DNA of 64,000 bases from Linnemannia schmuckeri. Its lineage: Eukaryota; Mortierellomycota; Mortierellomycetes; Mortierellales; Mortierellaceae. Positions within the stretch are counted from its first letter, which is position 1; each line of letters begins with the position of its first letter. The notes under the pieces were generated by a model that had not been told where the DNA came from, made no database searches, and saw only the letters and a program-made list of their open reading frames with translations. The DNA is taken from positions 1,022,001 through 1,086,000 of the forward strand of contig JANATG010000011.1 in NCBI GenBank assembly GCA_029449235.1, written 5' to 3'. Position numbers and translations under genes: made by a program. Positions 32,753-44,854 of this stretch are shown here, piece after piece.

Positions 32753-34718
32753 TTATTCGGAATCGGAGTCGGCCTTCTTGCTCTTCTTCTCCTTCTTCTC
32801 CTTTTTGTCCTTCTTGTCCTTCTTCTCCTTCTTGATCTTCTTGTCCTTCTTCTCCTTCTTCTTGCCAGAGTCAGACTCGTCCGAGGACTCGGGAGCCTTG
32901 CGCTTCTTCTCCTCCTCCTTGACGGCAGCGGGGACGGGAGTGGCAGCAACGACAGGAGCAGCAGCAACGGGAGCGGCAGGATCCTCGCGGTTGTAGTCGA
33001 CATAGCCCTTCTTCCAGCCCTCGGGGGTCTCCTCGGTGGTGCGTCCAAACTTGTCGAGCTTGCCATCCTTGATCAACTTCTTCTTCTCCTGGGCCTTGGG
33101 TCCCAATCCCCAGCGGCGGGGGTAGGTGTCACGCTCCATGATGACACGCTTGATCTTGGCAACAACGCCGTGGTCGCAGGTGGCCATGACAGCAGTGGTC
33201 ATCTGGGCAATTCCAAGAGCAATAGCCTCTCCCTTGGTGGTCATTAACACAACCTCCTCGTTGACCTCAATGCCAGACTCGTAGCGGAGGAGACCGGGGA
33301 TCATCAACTTGGCTCCGTAGCAGATGGCATTGACGGCGCTGTCCTTGACAACAACGCGCTTGTAGGTGGTCAACAAGGTCTCGAGAGGGCGGACAACCTT
33401 GCGGAGGTACGACTCATCCTTGGTGTTGTCGTACATCCACTGAGCATCCAAAACATCGTGCATCGTCACAATATCGTCCTCCTCGCCCATGTGTCCCGAG
33501 CGGACACGACGGAGCTCCTGCATGTGTCCTCCAACGCCGAGCAACAGACCCATGTGGACGCACATCGTACGCATATAAGTACCAGCCTCGCAGGCAACCC
33601 AGAAGACAGCCAAGTGGCGGTCGTTGTCAAACTCGATCAACTTGGACTCGTGGATTGTACGGATACGGAGCTGGCGCTTGACGGCAGAGATCAGAGGGGG
33701 GCGCTGGAAAAGAGCACCGGTCAAGGTCTCAAGCGTCTGAGCGAGCTTCTTTTCGGACTCAATGGCATCGTGGAGGCGGAGGACGCAGACGTACTCCTTA
33801 CCGGCTCCCTGTTGCGACTTGACCAAGCGAGTGGCACGGTCAATGCAGACAATCAAGCATCCAGTGACCTTGGGATCAAGAGTTCCACTGTGACCAGTCT
33901 TCTCGACACGGAGAATACGGCGGACCCAGGCGACGACCTCGTGGGACGAGGGGTTGGCGGGCTTGTCCAAGTTGATGACACCGTATCTATTTTGTATGAC
34001 ATGATAGATAGGGGGGGGGGGGGGGGGGGAAGGTTAGCATGGCGTGGTTCTGGTTGTCAATTGGCATTTGTGCCGTTGTGCTTGCCGTCGATCCCCTGGA
34101 CAGTTACTCTCACGATCCACGATCCATGATCAGTGAGAGTCCGAAATAAATTAATGCAACGCTGTCTTTCGAGTCGAATATACATGACAATCGGCTGCAG
34201 TCGACTGTTGCATCGTCAATTGTAGCTGCTGCTGATTAATGGTAGCCCCCGTGCTGGCCCTGGGTGAAGTATTACCTGACGTATTCGGCGAGCTCACGTC
34301 TCAAGGGCGAACATCCGCTGGGGATGGGGGTGTAGTGACCAGTGCGGACGTTGAGCTTGTCGTAGTTCTGTCATGTTGTGTTGTGTTGTGTTGTGGTTGT
34401 GTTGTTGACGTTAATATGTATGTTGTTGTTTGGGTAGGCGTGAGGGTGGTGGTTGTAGTTGGTTGTTGGAAGGGGTGATCGGATATCCAGAGGCGACATA
34501 GTAAGAGGTATAAAGACAAGGACTGGGTTAGCGATACGTTCAGGCAGGCAGGCAGGCAGAACAGCGGTCGATGGCGCAAAAGGAAAACAGTGTGTGTATC
34601 GCACCTTCAACAACAAGGGCCAGTCGGCGGTGTTGAGGGTAGGGGTATCAGCCTCGGGCTTGATAGCAAAGTCACCGCTCCTCTGGGCTTCCTCGATGTT
34701 CTTGGTCTTGGGGGACAT
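32753..34718 (-). CDS. CBF5: H/ACA snoRNP pseudouridine synthase Cbf5/dyskerin, copy 2
   Basis: Second complete gene for the same 479-residue protein. Exons 34718-34605, 34367-34276 and 33986-32753; every coordinate mirrors copy 1 (paired positions always sum to 36796), so there is no indel, even in the poly-C tract of intron 2. By translation and by reading it appears 100% identical from 2 bp before the ATG to 3 bp after the stop. Outside that tract the flanks differ, so promoter and 3' UTR are its own. The upstream DNA has the sequence AAGGCGCAGAG...GAAGACCCAC about 80 bp before the ATG, resembling AAGGGCAGAG...GAAGCGACCCAC of copy 1. That hints at an old duplication kept uniform by gene conversion. 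It is followed on the same strand by intergenic repeats and preceded by the RRM gene. A working gene by all visible signs. Confidence 0.95.
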
Positions 34719-35493
34719 GGTGTGTGTGCAAGGATGGAATGGGTGATTTCGACACAATGGACAAGCGTGGGTCTTCTTTTTTCTGCACTCTCTGCGCCTT
34801 CTACTCAATATGGCAGTCCCTTTTTTTTTTCTTTTCTTTTTTTGACAAAGTTGTTTGTGTGGCAAGCCACTTTGGGCGAGGTAGTCACAGCGAAAATGAT
34901 CACGTGGAATTTATTCGTGCAATGTTGGTTGAGCCAATGTTGGTTGAGCAACTGCGTGCAAGAATCGTGTCTGAAGAAAAGGAGAGTACGAAAGAAAAGG
35001 AAAGAAGAAAAGAACGGGTGTGCTGAAGGTATCAAGTGCGAATTGGCGAGAAGCAGGGCGATATTAAAATTCTTTTTAGGGCAGCAGGCAGAACTTTGAG
35101 CAGGGAAGCGAAAGAGCATTAGAGAAGGGATAAATATCAAAAACAATGATGCAGAAGAACAAAAGGAAGGGAGCAAAATAAACTTCAACTGCGAGGGAAC
35201 AATACAAGAAAAAGAAAAGTGAAAGACAGAAAAAATGAGGGTAATGGGACATAGCTTTTGGGTCGTGGTAATGGATCAAATGAACATAGAAAAACAGCCT
35301 AAAGAAACAGGGTGCAAACAGATAAAAAAATAGATGGAAAGAGCAACCAGACAAAAAACAGAAGAGAAATGCAACGAAAATGAAGTACAGTAACGAAGAG
35401 TGAAGAAAAACAAAAAGACCTGCTCATAGAGTTTGAAGGATTGCGCTGTTCTGAGAACCCAAGAGAGTTTCGTCCGCCATGGCGATATCTCGT
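34719..35493. other. Intergenic between RRM gene and Cbf5 copy 2
   Basis: Promoter side of Cbf5 copy 2 and 3' side of the RRM gene. A/G-rich with a direct GAGCCAATGTTGGTT / GAGCAACTG repeat near 34925-34953. No gene seen. Confidence 0.5.
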
Positions 35494-36763
35494 TTAGGCG
35501 TAGATGGCTCCGGATCCTCTCCAGCTAGCGCCGCCGTCCAATTGGTCCATAACAGCCTCTTTTCGCTCCATGTAGGCGCGGTTTTGGTGCTCAACGGGCA
35601 TCCGCTCCAAGGGGTCCCTTGGCGACTGGGTTTGCATCATTCCGGGCATGGATCCCGCCATAAGTCCAGGATACGAGCCATAAGGTGCAGAGTGTCTGTT
35701 TTGTCCTAATCCAAAGTTGTTTTGACCACTAGAGTATGAAAAGTTAAAAAGTATTCATAAGTGACAAGTACAGTGCTTGAAGCAACCAGTAGTTAGTGGA
35801 CTTTTAATAAGAACACAACTGCATGCTCGGTGCCCTTACCGGAATCCCGAGGCACCCATCATGGAAGAGTTGAGAGGTGACATGGGCTTGGGTTCATTCT
35901 GAGCGCGTCCCCACGAGAGACGGACGCGGGAGCTGCCTAAAAGTGTATGAAGAATAACACGAAAACACATCAGGGAATCCATCGTTTCCAAACCTGCAAC
36001 GTCATGTGAAATACAATCTGTATTCAGCTCTCACTGTGTCATACCGATCTGGTAGCCATTCAACTGGTTGATGGCCATCTCGGCGCTCTGGCGGTGAACA
36101 AACTGGACAAAGCCACAGCCCTTTCCTGGAGGGATCTTGACATAAGTAATCTCGCCAAAAGCCGCAAAGACGCTTCTGAGCTCATCCTCATGGTTGACTC
36201 CCGAGAGGCCTCCGACAAAGACGGTTGTGTTGTTGGGATCGGTGAACTGGTTCAAAGTGTGCTGAGGGCTTGTGGGCTGGGCTGGGGGCAGGTATCCATA
36301 ACCAGCTGGGGCCATGCCCATGCCTCCTCCCATGCCGATTGAGCCAGCGCCTCCCATTCCGCCTGCAGGCAACTTGTTCTTTGGAGTAGCCATCGAAATT
36401 CTGATGGGGCGACTGCCACAGTATACACCCTGCATCTCGTGGAGGGCGCGTAGCTGCTCGCTCTCATCACCAAATCGAACAAAGCCGTAACCTATATTGA
36501 AGCGGAGATGAGCAAATGTTAGCATAGTGCTGCAGGAGCAATGGCAAGAACAGGTTTTCAAGGAAGCTCTCCGACGTTTTTTTTTCTTCGTTCTTCTTAC
36601 CTCGTGAGAGCCCCGTGGCAGGGTCAGTCATGATCTTTGCCGATCTGCATGACATGTATCGTTCTTGGAACGTAGCCTAGACGAGAGATCAACGTATGTG
36701 TTAACGCCAAAAACAATCAATCTAGTGCTGTCTCGATTGTAGACCACTTCTTCAACTCCGCAG

Positions 36764-36799
<36 letters not shown>

Positions 36800-37720
36800 C
36801 AGTTTTAGTTGCGACATCCTCACACAATGCATGGCATTTGGCGGCAATGATACATACCACGAGCATGTATTCGGTCACTTCGGGTGAAAGATCCCCAACA
36901 AACACAGAGTATTCCTGAGCGCCTCCTGCGCCACTATATGGTTGATTTGACAACGGTCCAAAGAAAGATGAAAACAATTAACGGCAACGTCCTTGGAATA
37001 CATTTACTTCCCATATCAGCAAGAGATTGACATAGAGCCACTTACGGCATGGCGCCCGATGCCCAGTTGAGCTTGAAGATCTTGTTGGTGCCTGGGATCA
37101 AAACTCCGTTGAGGGTGTTGATGGCCTTGGCAGCGGCCGCGGGACTCGAGAGTTCAACAAAGCAGTAACCAGCGCTCACTCTATATTCGGCGGGGCAGTC
37201 AAAGAGAACAAGAGAAAAGAAAGTAAGACAGAGAGAGAGGGTTTCATAAAGACATCCCATGTTACCGCGTCGAAGAAGCCTTAGTTAAAGTTGAGGTAGC
37301 GATGTGTAGTGCAAGATGGGAGTGCTGGTGTGGTTTCGCATTCGAACATACCCTGTGAACTTGTCGCGAATCATCTTGACGGAGACCTGTTCACCCGCGC
37401 TGTACCATGCGCCGCGAATCCAGTTTTCGTCCATCCAAGGCTCAAGCTCGCCCATCCTAACACAAACAACAATAATAGTAACAAGGAGGAGCAAAGCATA
37501 TGTCAGCAGAGTTATGATAACAGGGGATGAAGAGGCAAAGAAGGACGTGGATGGTTTTTGGTGGTGCGTTTCGCATGCCCTTTGTATGGCACTGCAGTAT
37601 ATGTTGCGCAAGTACTCACCAAAGGGAAGAAGGGGAGCGCATATCGCCACCGAAGCCAAATTGTGGTTGCAGCTGTTGTTGCTGTTGTTGTTGGAAAGCG
37701 AGAGGGTCGTAGTAGGCCAT
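35494..37720 (-). CDS. Triple-RRM RNA-binding protein, Nam8/Csx1/TIA-1 type
   Basis: Binds U-rich RNA. Relatives act in 5' splice-site choice with U1 snRNP (Nam8), stress mRNA stability (Csx1) or mRNA turnover (Ngr1). Eight exons join in phase: 37720-37620, 37456-37352, 37180-37046, 36933-36858, 36676-36601, 36491-36045, 35936-35840, 35728-35494, giving 423 residues. After a Gln-rich start comes RRM1 beginning LWMGELEPWMDENWIRGAWY, the family's signature, and continuing VSAGYCFVELSS. RRM2 has YSVFVGDLSPEVTEYMLV and GYGFVRFGDE; RRM3 has TTVFVGGLSG and GCGFVQFVHR, then VRLSWGRAQ. A Gly/Met-rich linker separates RRM2 and RRM3. The C-terminal tail is Met/Gln/Pro-rich. Many short exons are usual for this family in early fungi. 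Which of the three named relatives is the true counterpart cannot be decided here. Confidence 0.9.
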
Positions 37721-38905
37721 GGTTTGAAAGAAGGGAGTGTACCGAGAGATTAAGAGTAGTGATATGGTATGCTTGGGGGGAGTGTGAGAAGACAACAAAG
37801 CAAAAAAAAAAAAGACGAAACACAAGGAGGAACAAAGTACAAAAGTAGAATGCAGAGACGAAGAAGAGACAGGATGATGTTATGGATGGTGGTGGTAATG
37901 GGTGTTAATATGTGAGTATGTGAGTATGTGAGTGAGTGAAAGTATGTGTATGTGCGCTGTTGGCCGGGAGAAGACACAGACAAGGGAGGAGGAAAGGAAG
38001 GAAGGATGGGTGACGAGGGGGAGGATGGGTTATTAGCGCGAAGAGGAAAGAGTAAAGAGAAGGGAAGGAGAAGAAGAGAAGAGGAGAAGGCGAAGGAAAA
38101 GGGACGAAAAAAGGGGAAAAAAAAAAGACACAAAAGGGGGAAAGAAGAAAGGCAGGCAAACTTTTTTCAGTCATGTCACTCTTGCATCTGCACACTACAC
38201 AGTGTGGGTACATCAAATCTGAACTCACACGCACACGCTACCTCTACTGGTGCTACTACATGGTACAGCATACAGCCCTGACATTCTACTCCTCGGTTGG
38301 AGGGGTTGGTCTGCCTTCGGATCGACCGCCCGACATACGTAGCCCCAGGATCGTGCTTCCCTTCTTCTCCCGGACCATCTTTTCACGACAGCAGCGTATT
38401 AGATCATGAGCTATTCCAAGGGGAGTACGGCTGTCTGTCGGGGGACCGCTGCCTCTGTAAACTCTCCGCACAACTGCCGTCTCCTCTCGTCCTGCAACTG
38501 TGCTTGTGAATACGAACCAAGGTTAAAAAGCCAAAGGAACGCCAGTCGCCACAAGCACAATATCAACAACAGGACGAGATAATAAAAGGAGATAGATTTT
38601 TCCCGTTGACCATCGCGGGCAAATAAATCTGACTCGAGAAGTCCAACAGTAAGCCAGGCGCAAAAATGCACCGTGCGTAGTTTCGTATGTTCTCTGCTTC
38701 TCTCCTCTTTTCATTTTACTTTGCTTCGATGAGGCCTTTATTAGGAGCTGTCTATGATTGACTGTACCGGACAGTCGGATTCGAAGCACCTCCATCCTGT
38801 ATCCGCTCCAATTCTAAAGTAACAGAACAACAGAAAACGCAAAAAAGAAAGAAAGAAGGAAAAAAAAAAAAAAGGCATATTAGAACGTGGCAAATAGTGT
38901 TCCCA
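37721..38905. other. Intergenic, no gene recognised
   Basis: 5' flank of the RRM gene with GA-rich tracts on the plus strand (CT-rich as read by that gene), TGAGTATG repeats near 37910-37945, and the 3' flank of the cyclin gene. No convincing frame. Confidence 0.5.
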
Positions 38906-40696
38906 TCAACCTGCGACAACATTTATCAGAAAAGAAATGGAAATCGTACCAGCATGAACTCCAATGGTTCTTGAGTGTTCTGTCCGAGCCTTTTTAAGTG
39001 GTGGTTGCTGATGTTGTATGTCCAACTGTCTGGCGTCATGCAATGTGATGTGGATCTTGTCGTAAAACTGTCTCTGTTCATCCGACCGTCCTATTGAAAG
39101 CAAGTCCAGCATCTGATGGCTAAAGTCTGGGGGACGTATATTTTCAAGTGGAGTGGAACTAGTGTGAGATTGACATGTACATACGATCCAGACGTGCACC
39201 ATCTTAGCAACGGCAGTTCGTGCAGTTTGTTACCTTCAACATCTATTGACCGCGTCCGAAAAGCCTTCATCCACGGCTTCCCTTTGATAAGATCAGGAAA
39301 TGATTCACTAAGGAGCTTTGATGCGAGATAAATCGATCCTGCTGCAATCGTGTGGGGTGGGTATTCAAGACATACTCCTATCTTGTAACTATAGACAGCA
39401 ATTCTGTGTCAGTCAAATATGCTCCACAGAGAACACTGAAGAGAGTTTATGACACAAGGTACACGAGTTTTAGTAGAACCGTCACTCACCTATCCCGAGC
39501 AATGTCCCATGCCTGACGTGCCAGTTGCTTCGAGCCTAACAAAGAACAGAGTATGCACAAAAGCAACGGTTATTCCGCCATCAGTGTCGTTTACAGTGGC
39601 TGTCGCGAATGATCCACATCGAGTCGTCTGTTACCTTGCATGATCTTGACAAATTTGATGATGTAGCTGTAGGGGTGGATAATCCTAAAGTCAAAGCAAA
39701 TAGACTCCAGAACCATTTTCTCGTACAAGAGGACCCGTTTCCGTTGCTCTTCTCCCTCCTAAACAGAGCAAAGTGGATTGAAGGGTGCCAATATGGGATA
39801 TAAGGACACTCGAAGTTCCTCACCTGCATTGAAAATACATCCTGATTGAGCAACGAAACTTGCTGCTGTCCTACCTTGCTTTCAGTATCCCAGTCTGTCG
39901 CATTGGGATGTCGAAAAATGTATGTGGCGATCATGATATCCTTGAGCTTCTTGATCGTATCTTCGACCTTGGATGATACAAACAGACACGCCATAACCAC
40001 CTAGATCAAAAAAGTCAACTTGTTATTATCAAAATATTCCGATATCATGCATTCTGTCCGCGACTGCGACAAGTAATGTATGAGTTCTTTCCAGCTCCAG
40101 TACCTCATTTCCTGTGTCTTGTACCGAGTTGAACATAAAAAACCGATGTAGTAGCAGCTGAGCCGTGCTGATGGTGTGTTGAGGGCTATGCAGAGAAAGC
40201 AAAGACGAATCAGCGCATGAATCCTGGTATCATTCTTCATGCTGGCGACAAATAAAACAAGCAGCTGAGAAGCAAAATTGCCTTACAATCCAATGCGTTT
40301 CCCGATGGCGGCAATGATCTCGCAAGATTCCCTTCGCATATCAGTCTGTCGGTGAAGGTTGATACCAGGTGTCCTCGCCATGTAAACGATTCCTTGGTCA
40401 TGCTTGCTGTAGTATGTCCTTGACACGCGGTTAATAGAGTTTAGTACAGGCAAAGTTTGGAGTGGCGGCACTGGTGGAGGTGGAGGAGGAGGTTGTTGCT
40501 GCAATTGTTCCAGCGAAAGATGGTGCGTCTGGCGAAGTTCTCCTGGCATGGCTGATTGTTGTTGTTGTTGGTGGTGGTGGTGAGAATGGGTTGAATTATG
40601 CAAGGTTTGATGGTGAGAAGCGGCTGGTCCTGTGTGGGATCTCCCTGAGGAGGGCGTGCTTGGACTTGTCGAGGTCGGGCGGCTGGGCGAGTACAT
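38906..40696 (-). CDS. Transcription-type cyclin (cyclin K/T/CTK2-like)
   Basis: Partner of a CTD-directed kinase of the Cdk9/Cdk12 type, inferred from cyclin-box similarity. Seven exons join in phase: 40696-40287, 40185-40104, 40000-39824, 39758-39635, 39535-39490, 39388-39234, 39126-38906, giving 404 residues. The N-terminus is low-complexity (His, Gln and Pro runs). Cyclin box 1: CEIIAAIGKRIGFPQHTIST, AQLLLHRFFMFNS, VVMACLFVSSKVEDTIKKLK. Then LLYEKMVLESICFDFRIIHP and box 2: KQLARQAWDIARDSYKIGVC followed by PPHTIAAGSIYLASKLL. The start at 40696 is chosen because the other upstream ATG lies in another frame. The exon 6 to 7 acceptor (AG before 39126) is the one that keeps the frame. The 3' end at 38906 assumes the last exon is read through; a small extra intron there cannot be excluded. 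It shares its promoter with the HEATR6-like gene. Confidence 0.85.
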
Positions 40697-40888
40697 TAGA
40701 GGTCAGAGGTCGTCCTTCCTCTCCCAGAGTCTGCATGGTGTAAAAAGTCGCTAGAGTGGCTTGTGGGTACAACGCTGGGTTCGAAGCACCAGTCAACTGT
40801 TTGTTCGCCCAAACTCAAGTGATCTCTCTTTTTCTTTTCTTGCACCTCAGTCACTTCCGTCACTCCCGTCATTTGTCATTTCTAAACC
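40697..40888. promoter_or_regulatory. 192-bp divergent promoter region
   Basis: The only DNA between the start codons of the cyclin (-) and the HEAT-repeat gene (+), so it must hold both 5' UTRs and at least the core promoters. It has CT-rich DNA on the HEATR6 side and no clear TATA box. Confidence 0.6.
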
Positions 40889-43800
40889 ATGGCTAATGCT
40901 TCGCGACAACGCCACTACAGACACCACAGGGGATCGGGACAGGTGCGGAGGACAGATGGCGAAGATACTCAAGCGCGGGCGCCAGGTCCAAGACAGAAGG
41001 GGTCTGTAGCCCCAGTCGCCGGTGACTGCTTATCGTCTCAGCGCAGGCAGGAGCTTCGAGAGGACCTTGTCAAGATTCTCAACCGAGCAAAAGGAGGGCG
41101 AGCTGACGCAGCAAAAGATGCTACAGAGTCACAGGAGTTCTCCAAGGTACAAGGGAGAGACTTGGTTACATACTATGGTATAATCATGCTTCCATCGATA
41201 TATCGTTCTGACCAACTGTTCTTCACTTGTGTAGTCTGCCCAAGAGAAGCTGGCCCTTGCCTGCATAGAAATGTCGATCAATACACAGGATGATGTCGAA
41301 CTTATGTCCAAAGTCGTCTTTACTCTCTTCAACAATGAGCTGGTCAAGGTGAGTCCCGCTTCGGATCAAATGAAAGATAGGGAATATATTGAGAAGGTTA
41401 TTAACCAACCATTTCGTAGTAGTTGTCTCCTGCTAGTTCCTCAAATTCCAACTTGGTCAAAGCGTTGTGCGTTTATTTCATAAAGGCATTCAAGTCATTT
41501 GATCCGCAAGGCAACGATACCTCCAATTCGACTCTTAGTGCCTCTAATTCAGTTAGTACTCAGGCAGAGATTATTCAACGCAGCCAAGTGGATATCCTTC
41601 GAGCATTGAGCACAGTATTATTCGAGAATGGTGCACTGGTCAAAGACGTAAGTTCCCAAATCGCGACTCAACCACGCGCTGCTATGCAAAATCAAAATCG
41701 GCGTGCTGTGGCGATACTGATTGTAATTTCCTTTTGTATTATAGGCACTCTTAGATCTTATTGACATTCTACTCGGAACTTGTTCAAGTCCGAGACGACA
41801 GGAGCAGTCAGAGCTGCGACGTATGGCTTTGAACTGTTTGGCGAACTTGGTGCACAAGACGGGATCATTATATTCGACATACCACGACCGGATCTACGAT
41901 CTCCTCTTATCGAATTTGATGACAACATCATACTACGAGGTGGGCACATTGGCCAGCCTCTCGAGTACCGTACGACGTAAAGATCGCGCCTCAGAACGCA
42001 AGGTAACTCACCAACAGACAAATGCTTAAGCTTTCCTTCCATACTCCCCAGAATTGGCTTTGTTAAAATGTTGATCTAACACCAGACTTGTTCGCAGCTT
42101 ATTAGCTCTGCGCTTCGAGCGCTCCACTTTTTGCTACAGGAAGACAAGACACTTTCGGTGCGTTCTATGCCGCCACTCGTCGATGTCATTTGTCGATTCA
42201 TGTTTTTCACATCCGACAACACAACTGGACAGCTTGCAGCGACGCCTTCATCAAATGCATTTAGCGTTGGAGTCATCAAGCGCTCCTCATACGCCATTCC
42301 AACAAGTTCTACTCCTGTTTCAATCTCTACAGGAGTTCTGGGCGGCTCCTCACAACTTGCAGACACATATGGCGATCCAGCTTTGTCAGCTCGTCGCAGC
42401 ATACAATCTTCCGATTCAGAATACTCGGACTCAGAGTCAGGAGCCCACCAAGCGCAAAGGATGCAACATGATGGAAAGGTCCGTCTCAACGCCCTACTCT
42501 GCCTGCAGGCTGTAGCAAGAGCTGTCCCAAAGCAGCTGCAACCTCACTGGCCAAAGTTCTTGACAACCTCTACATCTCCGCTTACTACTCTCGCAACATA
42601 CAAGACGCCTTCATTGCTGAGTTTAATGGGATCGGATCCTATACCCACTGTACGTACAGCAGCGTGCATCGTTCTCGGCAACATCCTGGAGAGCTCGAAG
42701 CAATATTTGGCCATGGCTGAGGAGAAGTCGCAACTGTCAGGAATGAAGTCGCATGCAGGTATTCTGACGCTGTCGGAGAAGGTTGGCCTGATGACAAGGG
42801 AGCTACACGTTGGAGTCGCAGCCGCTATGGACAACGTTGACAACTCTGTAGAACAAGCAGTCGTTATCCAGATGATCAAGTGTGCTACTTCAATTGTCGC
42901 AAACTGCACGTACGAAAAGATGAGACGCGGACTCGCCCTTTTGATATTCAACTCTATCAAGCGATTCTTAGACTCTGACGGTACGTAGACTGTTCACTGA
43001 GTTCATTAGGTCTGACATTTTTATGTTGATGTATCAGGCCTTACAAGTTACGAACACTCTTTTATTTGATATAGAGCCGGGGCTTCAGGTAGCAACTCTC
43101 TTGTTTACGACGGCTCTTTTAAGCAATACGTCTGCTCAGACTGATCTACGAGAGACTATCCTTTTATCATCTCAGGATGAGAACACTACACCCAATCTTT
43201 TGTCGCAACTTATGGACCTGATCGACGGCGCAGACATCCCTATACCCGTTCGTGTAGAAGCATGGAATACACTGAGCGCTATCGCGCGGCATCACGTTGT
43301 TGTAATTCAGTCTTCCTGGCCGAGATTTGATACGGCGCTGGCGATTGAACATAATGCTGAGGACTCTCGTGCTCGGACTGCTGGATTGTTGTTTCTGGAA
43401 GAGTTTGCCAAGTCAGGGTCCAGTGCCTCCCCTCCTTCGGTAATATCAACTTGCGTCTTTGTTTCCATGGACATATCGTGCTTAGCCTCGCACAGCTTTA
43501 CTCATCTTATAACTAACCTCTTGGTAGACATCCACTTGGTGGAAGGATATTTTGGAACGGCATATACTCAACGTGTTCTCAGATAGTCCGTCGTTCAAGG
43601 CATTAGGATGCGACTGTATTTCTCATATCTCAGCCGAAGCATTCAACGGCTTGCCTGTAAGTAACTGCCAAACTATTTGCTTGTTAATGTCAAAGATCGC
43701 GTCTTCAAACAAAAACATAGTCTTCTAACGATACTACTTGACCGCCCTATCATAGGATCGTCTTGAAGTTCTTATTATGTCGTTAGTACTCGGGACGGCC

Positions 43801-44854
43801 ATGGATGAGAATACGGCTGCCAGGGCTGCGGCGTGTCGCGCGATTGGCGTATTCATTTTATTCCCTTCTCTCCGGGAAGACTGTACACTGATCGTCGACA
43901 TGGCAAACACAGTACTTGAATTGTGCCGGGATCCCAATCTCAATGTGAGGGTCCGAGCAAGCTGGGCAGTAGGCAACCTGAGTGATTCGTTGGTGCTTTT
44001 AAAGTCGAATGGGCGGGATGATGTTCTGGAGGAGGTTCTGACACTTTCACTCTGGACCAAAATTATGAGGACTGCCTTAGCCGTTTGTCAGGACAACGAA
44101 AAGCTCAAGTCGAATGGTATCCGTGCCATCGGAGGACTTCTCCGAGTGACGTTCGAGGGTATTCTGGAACGCGAGAGGCATAGTTTGGTGAAGGAGGCCG
44201 TTTATGCGCTGATAAAGCATATGGAACAGGGTTCGTTAAAGGTACAATGCAAGTGGATCTTTTGGTTGCGTTGCAGGATCTGAATTTTCAATGGGTCTTT
44301 TACTTACGCGCAATCCTGTCTACGTTTCTCAATAGGGACGGTGGAATGCCTGTTATGCTATGCAAAATGCGTTGTTGAATACTGACTTTCCCATTGGGTC
44401 GACTGCAGGAACGAGCTATGCGTTGGACTCGAACATGGTCTCTTGGACAAAGGACGTCTATGGTGCGCTTCTGCAAGCTATTCAGCAGAGCAAGAACTTT
44501 AAGGTTCGGATCAATGCATGCGCTGCTCTTACAGTTCCCAAGACGCGAGCCAAGTTTGGCGACCAGACACTTTTTCGCAATATTATTCAAGTCCTGATGA
44601 TGGCAGTGCAGAACCTGGACCATGAGCAGGGTCAGCATGAGTTTGGCGAGTTTCAATACCGTGGTCAACTTGAGACGAAGCTGCTTAGGTGCCTGGATCA
44701 CCTGCTTCAAGTCTCGGGTGGGCTATCCAAGCTGGGACTGGAACTTGATCCGGCATTGCGTCAGAGAATTTTGGCAAGTCGGCCAGCTGTTGCTCCTCCT
44801 CCTGTCGAGTCTATACAACAGATTACTGATGGGGTTGAGACCTTGGCTGTGTAG
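40889..44854 (+). CDS. HEATR6: HEAT-repeat protein, HEATR6-like
   Basis: A large alpha-solenoid; the role of HEATR6 proteins is poorly known, presumably protein binding. Nine exons join in phase: 40889-41146, 41235-41348, 41423-41647, 41745-42002, 42098-42980, 43075-43439, 43528-43656, 43756-44241, 44336-44854, giving 1078 residues, near the human length. The most telling parts are C-terminal: RAAACRAIGVFILFPSLRED, VRVRASWAVGNLSDSL, GRWNACYAMQNAL and KNFKVRINACAALTVPKTRA, which match HEATR6 motifs. Helical HEAT units cover most of the chain. A Ser-rich acidic linker (SSDSEYSDSES) at about 390-402 breaks the solenoid, as in the family. The N-terminus (about 50 residues) is basic and low in structure. 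The exon 5 to 6 join uses the acceptor before 43075, since an earlier AG leads to a stop. Confidence 0.88.

Noticed and set aside
38906..38958. Extra terminal intron in the cyclin gene
   Set aside because: A GTACGA...CAG interval of about 39 bp exists, but it is shorter than the other introns and reading through gives a normal stop; kept only as an uncertainty.
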